From assembly GCA_002309295.1 (NCBI GenBank), contig DBXF01000078.1, forward strand, positions 1 to 11,239: DNA of 11,239 bases, written 5' to 3'. Positions within the stretch are counted from its first letter, which is position 1. Every line of letters begins with the position of its first letter. Below, in pieces: positions 1-6,252 of the stretch. This DNA is from Bacteroidales bacterium UBA1219 (GTDB lineage: Bacteria > Bacteroidota > Bacteroidia > Bacteroidales > P3). The notes under the pieces were generated by a model, which saw nothing but the letters and a program-made list of their open reading frames with translations, did no database searches and was not told where the DNA came from. Both the position numbers and the translations under genes were made by a program.

Positions 1-174
1 TACCGCCGTCAGGACGCCATCGGTACGCCGTTCTGCGTAACTGTTGACAACCAGACACTTGAAGACGGCACTGTTACTGTCCGCGAACGCGACACCATGC
101 AGCAGGAACGTATCCCCGCAGAAAACCTCAACGCCTACCTGCACGGCAAAATCCAGCCGATAAAAGTGGAGTAG
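1..174 (+). CDS. glyS: Glycyl-tRNA synthetase, C-terminal fragment (5' end outside window)
   Basis: The first 57 codons are open from base 1 and end at TAG 172-174. The peptide contains AIGTPFCVTVDNQTLEDGTV followed by TVRERDTMQQERI, which is the characteristic end of the HGTP anticodon-binding domain of the single-chain (eukaryotic/Bacteroidota-type) class II glycyl-tRNA synthetase. That enzyme charges tRNA-Gly with glycine using ATP in the cytoplasm. Only the last part of the anticodon-binding domain is present, so catalytic motifs cannot be checked. The short tail after the RERDTM motif (AYLHGKIQPIKVE) is variable in the family. A related anticodon-binding domain occurs in other class II synthetases, but the TLEDGTVTVRERDT pattern is typical of GlyRS. 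Confidence 0.87.
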   Translation, partial: YRRQDAIGTPFCVTVDNQTLEDGTVTVRERDTMQQERIPAENLNAYLHGKIQPIKVE

Positions 175-178
175 GAGG

Positions 179-220
179 TAATTAGTAGTTAGTAATTAGT
201 AGTTAGTAATTAGTAATTGG
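179..220 (+). repeat. Period-14 (2 x 7) tandem repeat after glyS
   Basis: Three head-to-tail copies of a 14-mer, TAATTAGTAGTTAG, start four bases after the glyS stop codon. Copies one and two are identical and the third differs at two positions. Each 14-mer is itself two near-identical heptamers, TAATTAG and TAGTTAG. The tract is non-coding and AT-rich. No function is known to me. Confidence 0.85.
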
Positions 221-228
221 TTGTTTTA

Positions 229-320
229 GTAGGGGCGAAAAATTTTTCGCCCATCATGTAAAAAATGGAGGGACACACTGTGTGTGTCCGATGTTAGAGA
301 TTGGTAATTGTTTGTTAGAT
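229..320 (+). repeat. Composite palindromic intergenic element, copy 1
   Basis: The unit starts GTAGGGGC. It contains a perfect loopless 20-bp palindrome GGGCGAAAAATTTTTCGCCC (233-252), then a hairpin GGACACAC-TGT-GTGTGTCC (271-289), then a tail GATTGGTAATTGTTTGTTAGAT. The same order of parts recurs directly downstream in copy 2. There is no open reading frame and no poly-T run after either hairpin, so it does not look like an ordinary terminator. It resembles a REP- or MITE-like dispersed element; that is an inference. Confidence 0.75.
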
Positions 321-321
321 G

Positions 322-418
322 GTAGGGGCAAAAAATTTTACGCCCAAATTGAAAAAATATATTTGTAGGGACACACTGCGTGTGTCCGATGATAAAGATG
401 GGTAATTATTTGATAAAT
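322..418 (+). repeat. Composite palindromic intergenic element, copy 2
   Basis: This is a direct, diverged copy of the unit at 229-320. It again starts GTAGGGGC. It has a degraded palindrome GGGCAAAAAATTTTACGCCC (326-345, two mismatched pairs). It then has an intact hairpin GGACACAC-TGC-GTGTGTCC (369-387) and a tail GATGGGTAATTATTTGATAAAT ending eight bases before the gmhA start codon. Between copies, the hairpin arms are conserved while the loop differs by one base. The spacer between the two palindromes is five bases longer here than in copy 1. Confidence 0.75.
358..365 (+). promoter_or_regulatory. Possible -7 box upstream of gmhA
   Basis: TATATTTG fits the Bacteroidota -7 consensus TAnnTTTG and lies 61 bases before the gmhA ATG. 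No TTG or TTTG sits at the expected distance upstream, so support is weak. If it is used, transcription would start about at the hairpin 369-387, which would then form the 5' end of the gmhA mRNA. Confidence 0.25.
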
Positions 419-426
419 AGGATAAT

Positions 427-1011
427 ATGAGCAATATAAGAATAAAGGAGAGTATAGAGCAGAGTGTTGCCGTTAAGCAGGCTATCTTGTCGGATGCGGC
501 TTTTGCACAACGCATAGAGCAGTCGGCCAAGATAATTGTAGATTGTCTGCAGAATGGTGGCAAGGTGCATTTCTGTGGCAACGGCGGCAGTGCCGCCGAC
601 GCGCAGCATCTGGCCGCTGAGCTGTCGGGACGCTTTTATTTCGACCGTCCTCCCCTCAACGCCGAGGCTCTGCATTGTAACACCTCGTATCTTACTGCCG
701 TGGGCAACGACTACGGCTACGACTACATCTTTTCGCGTCTGCTTCGCGGCACGGCCAAACGTGGCGACGTGCTGGTGGGAATCTCCACGTCGGGCAACTC
801 GAAAAACATCGTGAAAGCCTACGAAACGGCCAAGGAGATGGGCGTTGTCATAATTTCTTTGACAGGGGAGACTGGCGGCGTGATGAAGGATTTTTCCGAC
901 ATACTGCTCAATGTGCCGTCCACCGACACCCCACGCATTCAGGAGAGCCATATTATGATAGGACACATTATCTGCGAACTGGTAGAAACGGACATGTTCG
1001 GAAAAAAATAA
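427..1011 (+). CDS. gmhA: Phosphoheptose isomerase (sedoheptulose-7-phosphate isomerase)
   Basis: The 194-residue product is a single SIS-domain protein of normal length for GmhA. It converts D-sedoheptulose 7-phosphate to D-glycero-D-manno-heptose 7-phosphate, the first step of ADP-heptose synthesis for the LPS inner core, in the cytoplasm. The hallmark CGNGGSAADAQHLAAEL spans residues 50-66 and the phosphate-binding serine loop GISTSGNSKN spans 118-127. Residues H61, E65, Q172 and H180 fall where the family has its metal and catalytic residues; E65 and H180 match the E. coli numbering. The start is ATG 427; an A-rich leader precedes it without a clear Shine-Dalgarno sequence, as is normal in this phylum. 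No other heptose-pathway gene is visible nearby. A strong terminator follows 15 bases after the stop codon, so the gene probably ends its transcription unit. Confidence 0.95.
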   Translation: MSNIRIKESIEQSVAVKQAILSDAAFAQRIEQSAKIIVDCLQNGGKVHFCGNGGSAADAQHLAAELSGRFYFDRPPLNAEALHCNTSYLTAVGNDYGYDYIFSRLLRGTAKRGDVLVGISTSGNSKNIVKAYETAKEMGVVIISLTGETGGVMKDFSDILLNVPSTDTPRIQESHIMIGHIICELVETDMFGKK

Positions 1012-1026
1012 CGAAAGACAAACGAC

Positions 1027-1056
1027 AAAAAAGGCGATGTTTTCATCGCCTTTTTT
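1027..1056. terminator. Bidirectional rho-independent terminator between gmhA and the outer-membrane gene
   Basis: A perfect stem, AAAAAAGGCGATG paired with CATCGCCTTTTTT around a TTTT loop, gives 13 pairs. The run of A on one side and T on the other supplies a U-tract in either reading direction. It lies between two convergent genes, so it can end gmhA from the left and the 1090-3621 gene from the right. Confidence 0.88.
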
Positions 1057-1060
1057 AATT

Positions 1061-1088
1061 TCAATTATCAACTCTCAACTTTCAATTT
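1061..1088 (-). repeat. Degenerate heptamer tandem repeat after the outer-membrane gene
   Basis: Four consecutive heptamers on the + strand read TCAATTA, TCAACTC, TCAACTT, TCAATTT. Read on the - strand, in the direction of the neighbouring gene, they are AAATTGA, AAGTTGA, GAGTTGA, TAATTGA. They begin one base after its stop codon. The same AAGTTGA heptamer recurs at 6119-6134 behind another gene. Confidence 0.75.
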
Positions 1089-1089
1089 T

Positions 1090-3621
1090 TTAGTAATCCG
1101 ACGAGCCTTCATCGTCGTGGTCGTCGTCGGAGCCTTCGCGGCGGTTTTGTTTCAAGCCGTTGTTGATTTTGTACGAAAAGCCGATGGTTACGCTTGGCGA
1201 GAGACGTTTGGAGCGCATCACACGGTACATCTGTTCGTTGTCTGTCGTATGTCCGAAACCGCCTGTGCAGAACACATCGCCCACACGCAGGCTGATGGTG
1301 GCGCGTTTTTGCATAATGTCTTTCTTCACAGCAAGGTCCGCCCAGTAGGAGGCCAGCATATCGGTCTGCAGGTCCATAAACGGCGCGCGGTACTGCCCCG
1401 AGAATTGTATCGTCCAATCCTTGGGCAGCATCATAAACGAGTTGAACTTGCCGCTGGCGCGGAAGGCGTTTTTGTCCTGATTGTCGAGCAGTTCGGTGCC
1501 TTCTATCATACTTTCGTATAGGTTCACGCTAACATTCACTTTCCACCATTTGGCAATCTGCCAGTCCACGATGAACTCCAGACCGTAGTTGAGGCCTTTG
1601 TTGAGGTTCTGCCACGTGGAAGCCCAGTAGCCATCGTACTCAGGGTTATATCCCATCCACGGCGAGTAATAGGCAGCCGAAGCCGCGTCCCACACAAAGC
1701 CGTAGCGTGTCATCATATTGTTGGTTTGGCGGAAATAGGCGGAGGTGAAGATGTTCACTTTGTTGATGGCTACGTTGTACGAAAGTTCGAAGGAGTTGGT
1801 GAACTCGGGGTCGAGATAGGGGTTGCCGAAACTGAGCTGCTGACCCTCGCGCACATCGAGGTAAGGATGCAGGTCCCACATGTGCGGGCGACGCACACGG
1901 CGGCTGTAGCTCAGCTGCACGCTCTGGTTCTCGTTGATGGTGTACGACATGTGCAGGGTGGGGTAGAGCTCCCAATATTCCTTTTTCACCGGCTCGATGT
2001 CGGGATGGTTCTTGTCCTCGCCGTAGATTGCGGAGTACTCGCCGCGAAGTCCCGCCAAGGCGGAGAATTTCTCCGACACCTTCCAGCCGAGGGTGGCGTA
2101 GATGGCGTGGATGTTCTGACCGTAGTCGAAATGGGTGGAGGAGCGTTCGTCGAGATACTTCTGCAAATTCCACACGGAGTCGTTGTCGTTTTCCGTGAGG
2201 TAATAAACATAATTCTGGTTGGTGTTCATCACACGTCCCTCGTAGCCCGTCTCCAGACGGAATTTTTCAGCGAACGGATGGACATAGTCCAGTTTCATGT
2301 TGATGTTGCGGTTGGAGTTCTCCGTTTCCGAATTGCGGAGATAGTAATTTTGCAGGTTTGCCGCTTCGTTGGGATAAAACTGTTCCTGACGGCCGTCGCC
2401 GTTTCGGCCACGTATGTTGAAAGTTACGTCGGCGGTGAGCATACGGTCTTTCTCGTCGAATTTCTTTATGAAATTGAGGTTCAACGCATGGTTGTGGTTT
2501 TTGTTGCTGCTGGTGTCGGTCTGCGTGTAGTCGAGAAAATGGTTTGTGTTGAAATAGTCGTAGTTGTCGATGGAGTTCTTTTTCACCCTGTTGCCGCCGC
2601 GCAGCTGGTACGAGAGCGCAAGGGTGGTCTTTTCGTTGAAATGGTATTCGCCGCCCACTTTCACGCTGCCCATGTAGTTGCTGTGCACGCCGTCCTCGAA
2701 AAGACTGTCGGCGGAGTATTTTGCACCGTCGCGGAAACGCTCGAGATAGGTTACTGCGTTGTGTTCGTGGCTGCGCACGCCAGCGTCGGCGGAAAGGAAG
2801 AAACCCCACTTGCCGGTGTTGTAGTTAAGGTTGATGGTGGCCATCGAGGTGGGCACAAACTTGGGCAGCGGCGAGCCGAAATTGAGGTTCACCACGCCGT
2901 TCAAACCTTTGGCACCCACGGAGTTCTCCTTCAGTTTCATGTTGATGATGCCCGACATACCTTCGGGGTCGTACTTGGCGGAGGGGTTGGTAACCACCTC
3001 TACATTTTCTATCGAGCTGGCGGGAATCTGTTCGAGAAGTGTCTCGAGGTCGCTGCCGAGGAGCTCGTAGGGACGGTCGTTGATAAGCACTTTCACGTTG
3101 GTGGAGCCGCGCAGGGTGACGTTGCCGTCGTTGTCGATAGCCACGGAGGGCACGTTCTCCAGTACGTCGGTAGCAGTGCCGCCGCCGGCAACGATGTTCT
3201 TATCCACATTAACCACTCTTTTGTCGAGCTGGTAGTCCACCATCGAGCGTTCGGCTTTCACCACCACCTGTTCCATCATCTGCGAGTTCTGCGAAATCTT
3301 TACAGTGCCCACTTTCGTTGTCTTCGAGGCGGTTACGGTAATCTGCGAAGGGTGGTAATAGGTTTGGAATCCCATAAACGACACGCGAAGGATGTATTTC
3401 CCTTCAGGTACGCTTACAGAAAAAGAGCCGTTGTCGGCAGTTACTGTGCCGTTGGCCATCGACGAGTCGGAGGGCTTGAGCAGGGCCACAGTGGCATATT
3501 CCACAGGCTCGCCGCTGCCGGCATCCAACACTTTTCCCGTTACTTTTCCGTTGTTCTGCGCGTTTGCCGCAAAGATAGTCGATGTCGCGATGACAAAAAG
3601 GAGTACTAATTTCTTGAACAT
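1090..3621 (-). CDS. Outer-membrane beta-barrel protein, TonB-dependent-receptor-like, with carboxypeptidase-regulatory-like N-terminus
   Basis: The 843-residue product begins with a clear signal peptide (MFKKLVLLFVIATSTIFAANA, cut near residue 21-22). A carboxypeptidase-regulatory-like domain follows at about 23-112 (KVTGKVLDAGSGEPVEYATV ... LRVSFMGFQTY). A plug-like region then covers about 135-230, with VLENVPSVAIDNDGNVTLRG and NPSAKYDPEGMSGIINMKLK. The rest, about 240-825, is alternating aromatic and polar strands as in a 22-strand-type barrel. The plug signature and overall layout fit the outer-membrane beta-barrel family near TonB-dependent receptors; the substrate is unknown. The reading frame extends 56 codons upstream, but ATG 3621 is chosen because the signal peptide starts there and the upstream part is AT-rich with no family similarity. 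No SusD-like gene is adjacent. An oddity is the tail after the last predicted strand (SYKINNGLKQNRRE, then an acidic stretch GSDDDHDDEGSSDY), whereas barrels usually end on the final strand. Confidence 0.85.
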   Translation of the reverse strand: MFKKLVLLFVIATSTIFAANAQNNGKVTGKVLDAGSGEPVEYATVALLKPSDSSMANGTVTADNGSFSVSVPEGKYILRVSFMGFQTYYHPSQITVTASKTTKVGTVKISQNSQMMEQVVVKAERSMVDYQLDKRVVNVDKNIVAGGGTATDVLENVPSVAIDNDGNVTLRGSTNVKVLINDRPYELLGSDLETLLEQIPASSIENVEVVTNPSAKYDPEGMSGIINMKLKENSVGAKGLNGVVNLNFGSPLPKFVPTSMATINLNYNTGKWGFFLSADAGVRSHEHNAVTYLERFRDGAKYSADSLFEDGVHSNYMGSVKVGGEYHFNEKTTLALSYQLRGGNRVKKNSIDNYDYFNTNHFLDYTQTDTSSNKNHNHALNLNFIKKFDEKDRMLTADVTFNIRGRNGDGRQEQFYPNEAANLQNYYLRNSETENSNRNINMKLDYVHPFAEKFRLETGYEGRVMNTNQNYVYYLTENDNDSVWNLQKYLDERSSTHFDYGQNIHAIYATLGWKVSEKFSALAGLRGEYSAIYGEDKNHPDIEPVKKEYWELYPTLHMSYTINENQSVQLSYSRRVRRPHMWDLHPYLDVREGQQLSFGNPYLDPEFTNSFELSYNVAINKVNIFTSAYFRQTNNMMTRYGFVWDAASAAYYSPWMGYNPEYDGYWASTWQNLNKGLNYGLEFIVDWQIAKWWKVNVSVNLYESMIEGTELLDNQDKNAFRASGKFNSFMMLPKDWTIQFSGQYRAPFMDLQTDMLASYWADLAVKKDIMQKRATISLRVGDVFCTGGFGHTTDNEQMYRVMRSKRLSPSVTIGFSYKINNGLKQNRREGSDDDHDDEGSSDY

Positions 3622-3984
3622 ATAGTGAGTTTCTTTTCGTTGCATAAATATTATTAGTACCTTAAAACGTCGAAATCTTTTGTTTTGGTATGATTTTGGT
3701 GGATTTTTTTTTGACAGAACCAGCAGAACAATCATTCGTCTTAAAGTCTTTAAAATACGAAAAATTGTGATTTTCAAACGATTTTGCAATAATAAGACAG
3801 TTGTTTTTTGGATTGTTTTTTTCTCTAAATAACGACATTTGATAACTTTTATTTATTTGTAATTCGCAGTAAATCAATAAAATACCCCCCCATATAAAGT
3901 AAGTTTCAAAAGTAGGAACAAAAATTTGGCAATACGATATTTTATTTGTAACTTTGCGGTGTTATTTTTAAAACGCCAACTGTT
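3622..3984. other. Divergent intergenic spacer, 363 bp
   Basis: This AT-rich spacer separates the outer-membrane gene (-) from the lipoprotein cluster (+). The supported content is the + promoter at 3925-3956. A - strand TACTTTTG (+ coordinates 3907-3914) fits TAnnTTTG and could drive the outer-membrane gene with a leader of about 280 bases. It lacks a -33 element at the right distance, so it is only a candidate. A run of seven C residues lies at 3885-3891 in otherwise AT-rich DNA. I see no convincing gene here. Confidence 0.6.
3925..3956 (+). promoter_or_regulatory. Bacteroidota-type promoter for the lipoprotein cluster
   Basis: TTTG at 3925-3928 (-33 element) and TAACTTTG at 3949-3956 (perfect match to the -7 consensus TAnnTTTG) are separated by 20 bases, the expected spacing. 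Transcription would start about 3963, leaving a leader of some 20 bases before the ATG at 3985. Confidence 0.6.
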
Positions 3985-4434
3985 ATGAAAAAACAAATTT
4001 TCAAATTCGGATTGCCGCTACTGGCGATGGCTTTGGTGGGATTGGCTCTGGCTACGTCCTGCAAAAAAGATAAAAGCGAAAACACTATGCCCCCCGCAAC
4101 TGAAGCGTTTTGTGGCAGCTGGGAAGTTACAGAGGCTTATACAACAGACAGTAACGAGGTCGGTTTGCCTATGTATCCAAGCGACACTCTTATGCTGGAT
4201 AAGACAATGCATTTCAAGCAAATAAACAACAATGGAAATATTGCAAGGGAAGGGACATGGCAATATCAGAACGAGCAACAAATTCTTTCTCTCGAATATC
4301 CTCCATACGAACTTTCCTTACATGTAGAGAGCATAGATGACAACAGCATGAAAACAACGGTCGGTCGTGTTGTTAATACTATGGAACAAGCTTGGTGGGT
4401 TGTCCTTTTTTTCAAAAAACTGCCATGCAGCTGA
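3985..4434 (+). CDS. Lipoprotein with lipocalin-like pattern
   Basis: The 149-residue product starts with a lipoprotein signal peptide (MKKQIFKFGLPLLAMALVGLALATSC); the lipidated cysteine is C26, followed by a charged KKDKSE stretch. Lysine and acidic residues just after the cysteine resemble lipoprotein surface-export signals described in Bacteroidota, so surface exposure is possible. The mature part has a GSWEVTEAY start at 44-52, then LMLDKTMHFKQINNNGNIAR, GTWQYQNEQQILSLEY and a strand-rich remainder. This order (G-x-W, a target strand, then GTW) is the pattern of small lipocalin-like lipoproteins of gut Bacteroidota; the assignment is by pattern only and no ligand can be given. It is the first gene after the promoter at 3925-3956, and its signal peptide resembles those of the next two genes. 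Confidence 0.72.
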   Translation: MKKQIFKFGLPLLAMALVGLALATSCKKDKSENTMPPATEAFCGSWEVTEAYTTDSNEVGLPMYPSDTLMLDKTMHFKQINNNGNIAREGTWQYQNEQQILSLEYPPYELSLHVESIDDNSMKTTVGRVVNTMEQAWWVVLFFKKLPCS

Positions 4435-4468
4435 GCAATAATAAAAGATAAATTAAAACTTCAAAGCC

Positions 4469-5620
4469 ATGAAAAAACTTATTTTTAAAACCGTTTTGCC
4501 GCTGTTGGCGGTGGCACTGTTGGCGGTGGCCTGCACCAAGGAAGAAAACGGGAATCCCCCCGTGGTTAATATCGACAACGATTTTATGTTAGTAAAGAAC
4601 TCCTTGGGCAAGACACTGCGGGAGGCCGAAAGTGTTGCATTGGGCAAGGGATATATAAAATCCACCGACGAGTACTGGTTGTACACCATCAACGAAAACG
4701 GAAACACAAAGCGGCTGCTGCTCTACACAAACACATCCGACAGTGAGGAAATCCTCAAAAATGTGGAAATGACCGTGCATACAACCGATCTCAATGTCTT
4801 GAAGATGTATTTCAGAAAATGGGTGGGCGAAATGCAGCAGAACTTGGATTTAACGACGGTTACCCGCAAAGAATATGTAATAGAATACGACGATGACAAC
4901 GACAGGGAATACTCCACCATCGATGCGCTTTTGTCCGATATCGACAGGCTGACTTCCGTCGGTGATGATTTCAGTGCCGTGGTGGGTTGCGTGGACCAAC
5001 AGTCGTTCACCTACGAGATAACCCTTTATTCCGACATGGTTTCGCTGCAGATTATAAACGACCGTGTAGATGGTGGAAACGACACCATACCTTTTAGTGA
5101 TGAAATAGTAGGCAGTGACCGCGACATACTACTTATGAGAGTGGATTATCTAACCTACAACTATTTGGGTTATACCACTTTTAATATCCGCGACAAAATT
5201 AGCGGCGACACTATTCCATTTTTCTCTGTTTATCGTGCCCCGACCGATTTCGGATACCAAAAGCTATATTACCGCACTGTCGACAGTGCAAATATGCTTT
5301 TCCACGGCGATATAATCTGGATGGGGTGCGGGATGATGCAATACCCACAACCATCGAGCTTTGTAACGGGTCCGGCCAATAATTTGAACCTGCCATATCC
5401 CGGACAAAGCAGAATATCCCACTACAACGGCACACGGCACACCACCGTTACCGACGAGACCAACCTTCGCAACATTTGGAATACCATCTCCATACAGTCG
5501 GAGTTCCAGTATTTCTACTCACGCACTACGAAAAAAGTGGCGGTATATCTCTATACTCCCAGTGTTGGCTGTGGCAATCCCGCCGACTGGTACTATCTTG
5601 TTTTTGTGGAACAGCAATAA
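4469..5620 (+). CDS. Lipoprotein of unknown function, 383 aa
   Basis: The signal peptide is MKKLIFKTVLPLLAVALLAVAC with lipobox LAVAC and lipidated cysteine C22, so the product should be anchored to a membrane, probably the outer one. I do not recognise the mature part. Residues about 36-210 look like one mixed alpha/beta unit, with a helical opening (MLVKNSLGKTLREAESVALG) and strands including YWLYTINENG and TYEITLYSDMVSLQII. From about 220 on the protein is rich in aromatic residues and strands and contains a pair of glycine-cysteine motifs (WMGCGMMQYP and SVGCGNPADW). The gene starts 34 bases after the previous stop codon with no promoter between them, so co-transcription is likely. Its first 62 bases match the 5' end of the gene at 5662 at 58 positions, although the mature proteins are unrelated by eye. 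Confidence 0.75.
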   Translation: MKKLIFKTVLPLLAVALLAVACTKEENGNPPVVNIDNDFMLVKNSLGKTLREAESVALGKGYIKSTDEYWLYTINENGNTKRLLLYTNTSDSEEILKNVEMTVHTTDLNVLKMYFRKWVGEMQQNLDLTTVTRKEYVIEYDDDNDREYSTIDALLSDIDRLTSVGDDFSAVVGCVDQQSFTYEITLYSDMVSLQIINDRVDGGNDTIPFSDEIVGSDRDILLMRVDYLTYNYLGYTTFNIRDKISGDTIPFFSVYRAPTDFGYQKLYYRTVDSANMLFHGDIIWMGCGMMQYPQPSSFVTGPANNLNLPYPGQSRISHYNGTRHTTVTDETNLRNIWNTISIQSEFQYFYSRTTKKVAVYLYTPSVGCGNPADWYYLVFVEQQ

Positions 5621-5661
5621 TTAGGCAAAATTCACGTGAAAAATAAAATGCTAGAAGATAT

Positions 5662-6102
5662 ATGAAAAAACTTATTTTTAAAACCGTTTTGCCGCTGCTG
5701 GCGGTGGTCTTGTTGGCGGTGGCTTTGGCCACGTCCTGCGAAAAAGACAAAAACGAAAATGCGTTGACCGTTTCGGGTGTTTCCTTCACACCTTGCCACG
5801 GCGAAGGCGACAAAAGTTACGAAAATCCCGACTCTGTAGCTGTAACCATTAGCGACAAAACCGTTTACGTAACGCACTACAATCTCGATGTAAACTGCGG
5901 ATGGCAGGACATCGATGTGCAGTGCCGCCTCTCCAACGACTCGGTTTATATAAAAGAAATAGAGATAACCCCTTTGCAGGCCAACTGCTCATGTGAGACA
6001 AACAACTCGTTCCAGATAAACGGTCTGCAGGGTGGAAGGACGTACACGCTTGTGATTGAATTCTGCTACCCGGCACCAATTTATAAGACGGTAATGCTAT
6101 AG
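5662..6102 (+). CDS. Small cysteine-rich lipoprotein of unknown function
   Basis: The 146-residue product has signal peptide MKKLIFKTVLPLLAVVLLAV continuing ALATSC, lipidated cysteine C26, then EKDKNEN. The mature part has six further cysteines (C45, C79, C88, C109, C111, C135), an even number consistent with disulfides in an exported protein. The end, NSFQINGLQGGRTYTLVIEF (116-134), is the typical last-strand pattern of an immunoglobulin- or fibronectin-III-like sandwich, so a small beta-sandwich is plausible; this is an inference. The gene begins 41 bases after the previous stop codon and is the last of the three-lipoprotein run. Its ALATSC-[EK]-KDK-[NS]-EN junction closely matches that of the 3985 gene, while its first 46 bases match the 4469 gene. 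No terminator is evident downstream. Confidence 0.75.
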   Translation: MKKLIFKTVLPLLAVVLLAVALATSCEKDKNENALTVSGVSFTPCHGEGDKSYENPDSVAVTISDKTVYVTHYNLDVNCGWQDIDVQCRLSNDSVYIKEIEITPLQANCSCETNNSFQINGLQGGRTYTLVIEFCYPAPIYKTVML

Positions 6103-6118
6103 GGTGTTTTACAGTTGT

Positions 6119-6134
6119 AAGTTGAAAGTTGAAA
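6119..6134 (+). repeat. Heptamer tandem repeat after the lipoprotein cluster
   Basis: Two perfect copies of AAGTTGA plus two further bases start 16 bases after the stop codon of the third lipoprotein gene. The same heptamer, in the same orientation relative to the upstream gene, lies behind the outer-membrane gene at 1061-1088. The remaining spacer to 6252 shows no gene or clear hairpin. Confidence 0.6.
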
Positions 6135-6252
6135 TCTGTTTGATAGGTAGTATGCCTTGCAGAAACCGCAGAGTGTTATTTGTTGGAAGTGAAAGAGTTT
6201 AGCACCAACCATTATAACCCCATACCACCAATCTCAGACCATGAACCCCAGA

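Noticed and set aside
406..1071. A 221-codon open frame antisense to gmhA
   Set aside because: The + strand encodes GmhA with all key residues; the antisense product has no recognisable features and runs through the terminator.
1726..3609. A 627-codon open frame on the + strand opposite the outer-membrane gene
   Set aside because: It lies wholly antisense to a gene with signal peptide, plug and barrel signatures. Its product is a V/H/G-rich string with no domain, as expected from the mirrored codon bias of the real gene.
3741..3753. TTAAAG-T-CTTTAA inverted repeat
   Set aside because: Short, made of A/T-rich bases in a very AT-rich spacer, so expected by chance; no associated T-run or promoter box.
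3662..3877. A 71-codon frame on the - strand in the divergent spacer
   Set aside because: Its composition is that of AT-rich non-coding DNA (K/N/I/S-rich), with no signal or motif, and it overlaps the probable leader of the outer-membrane gene.
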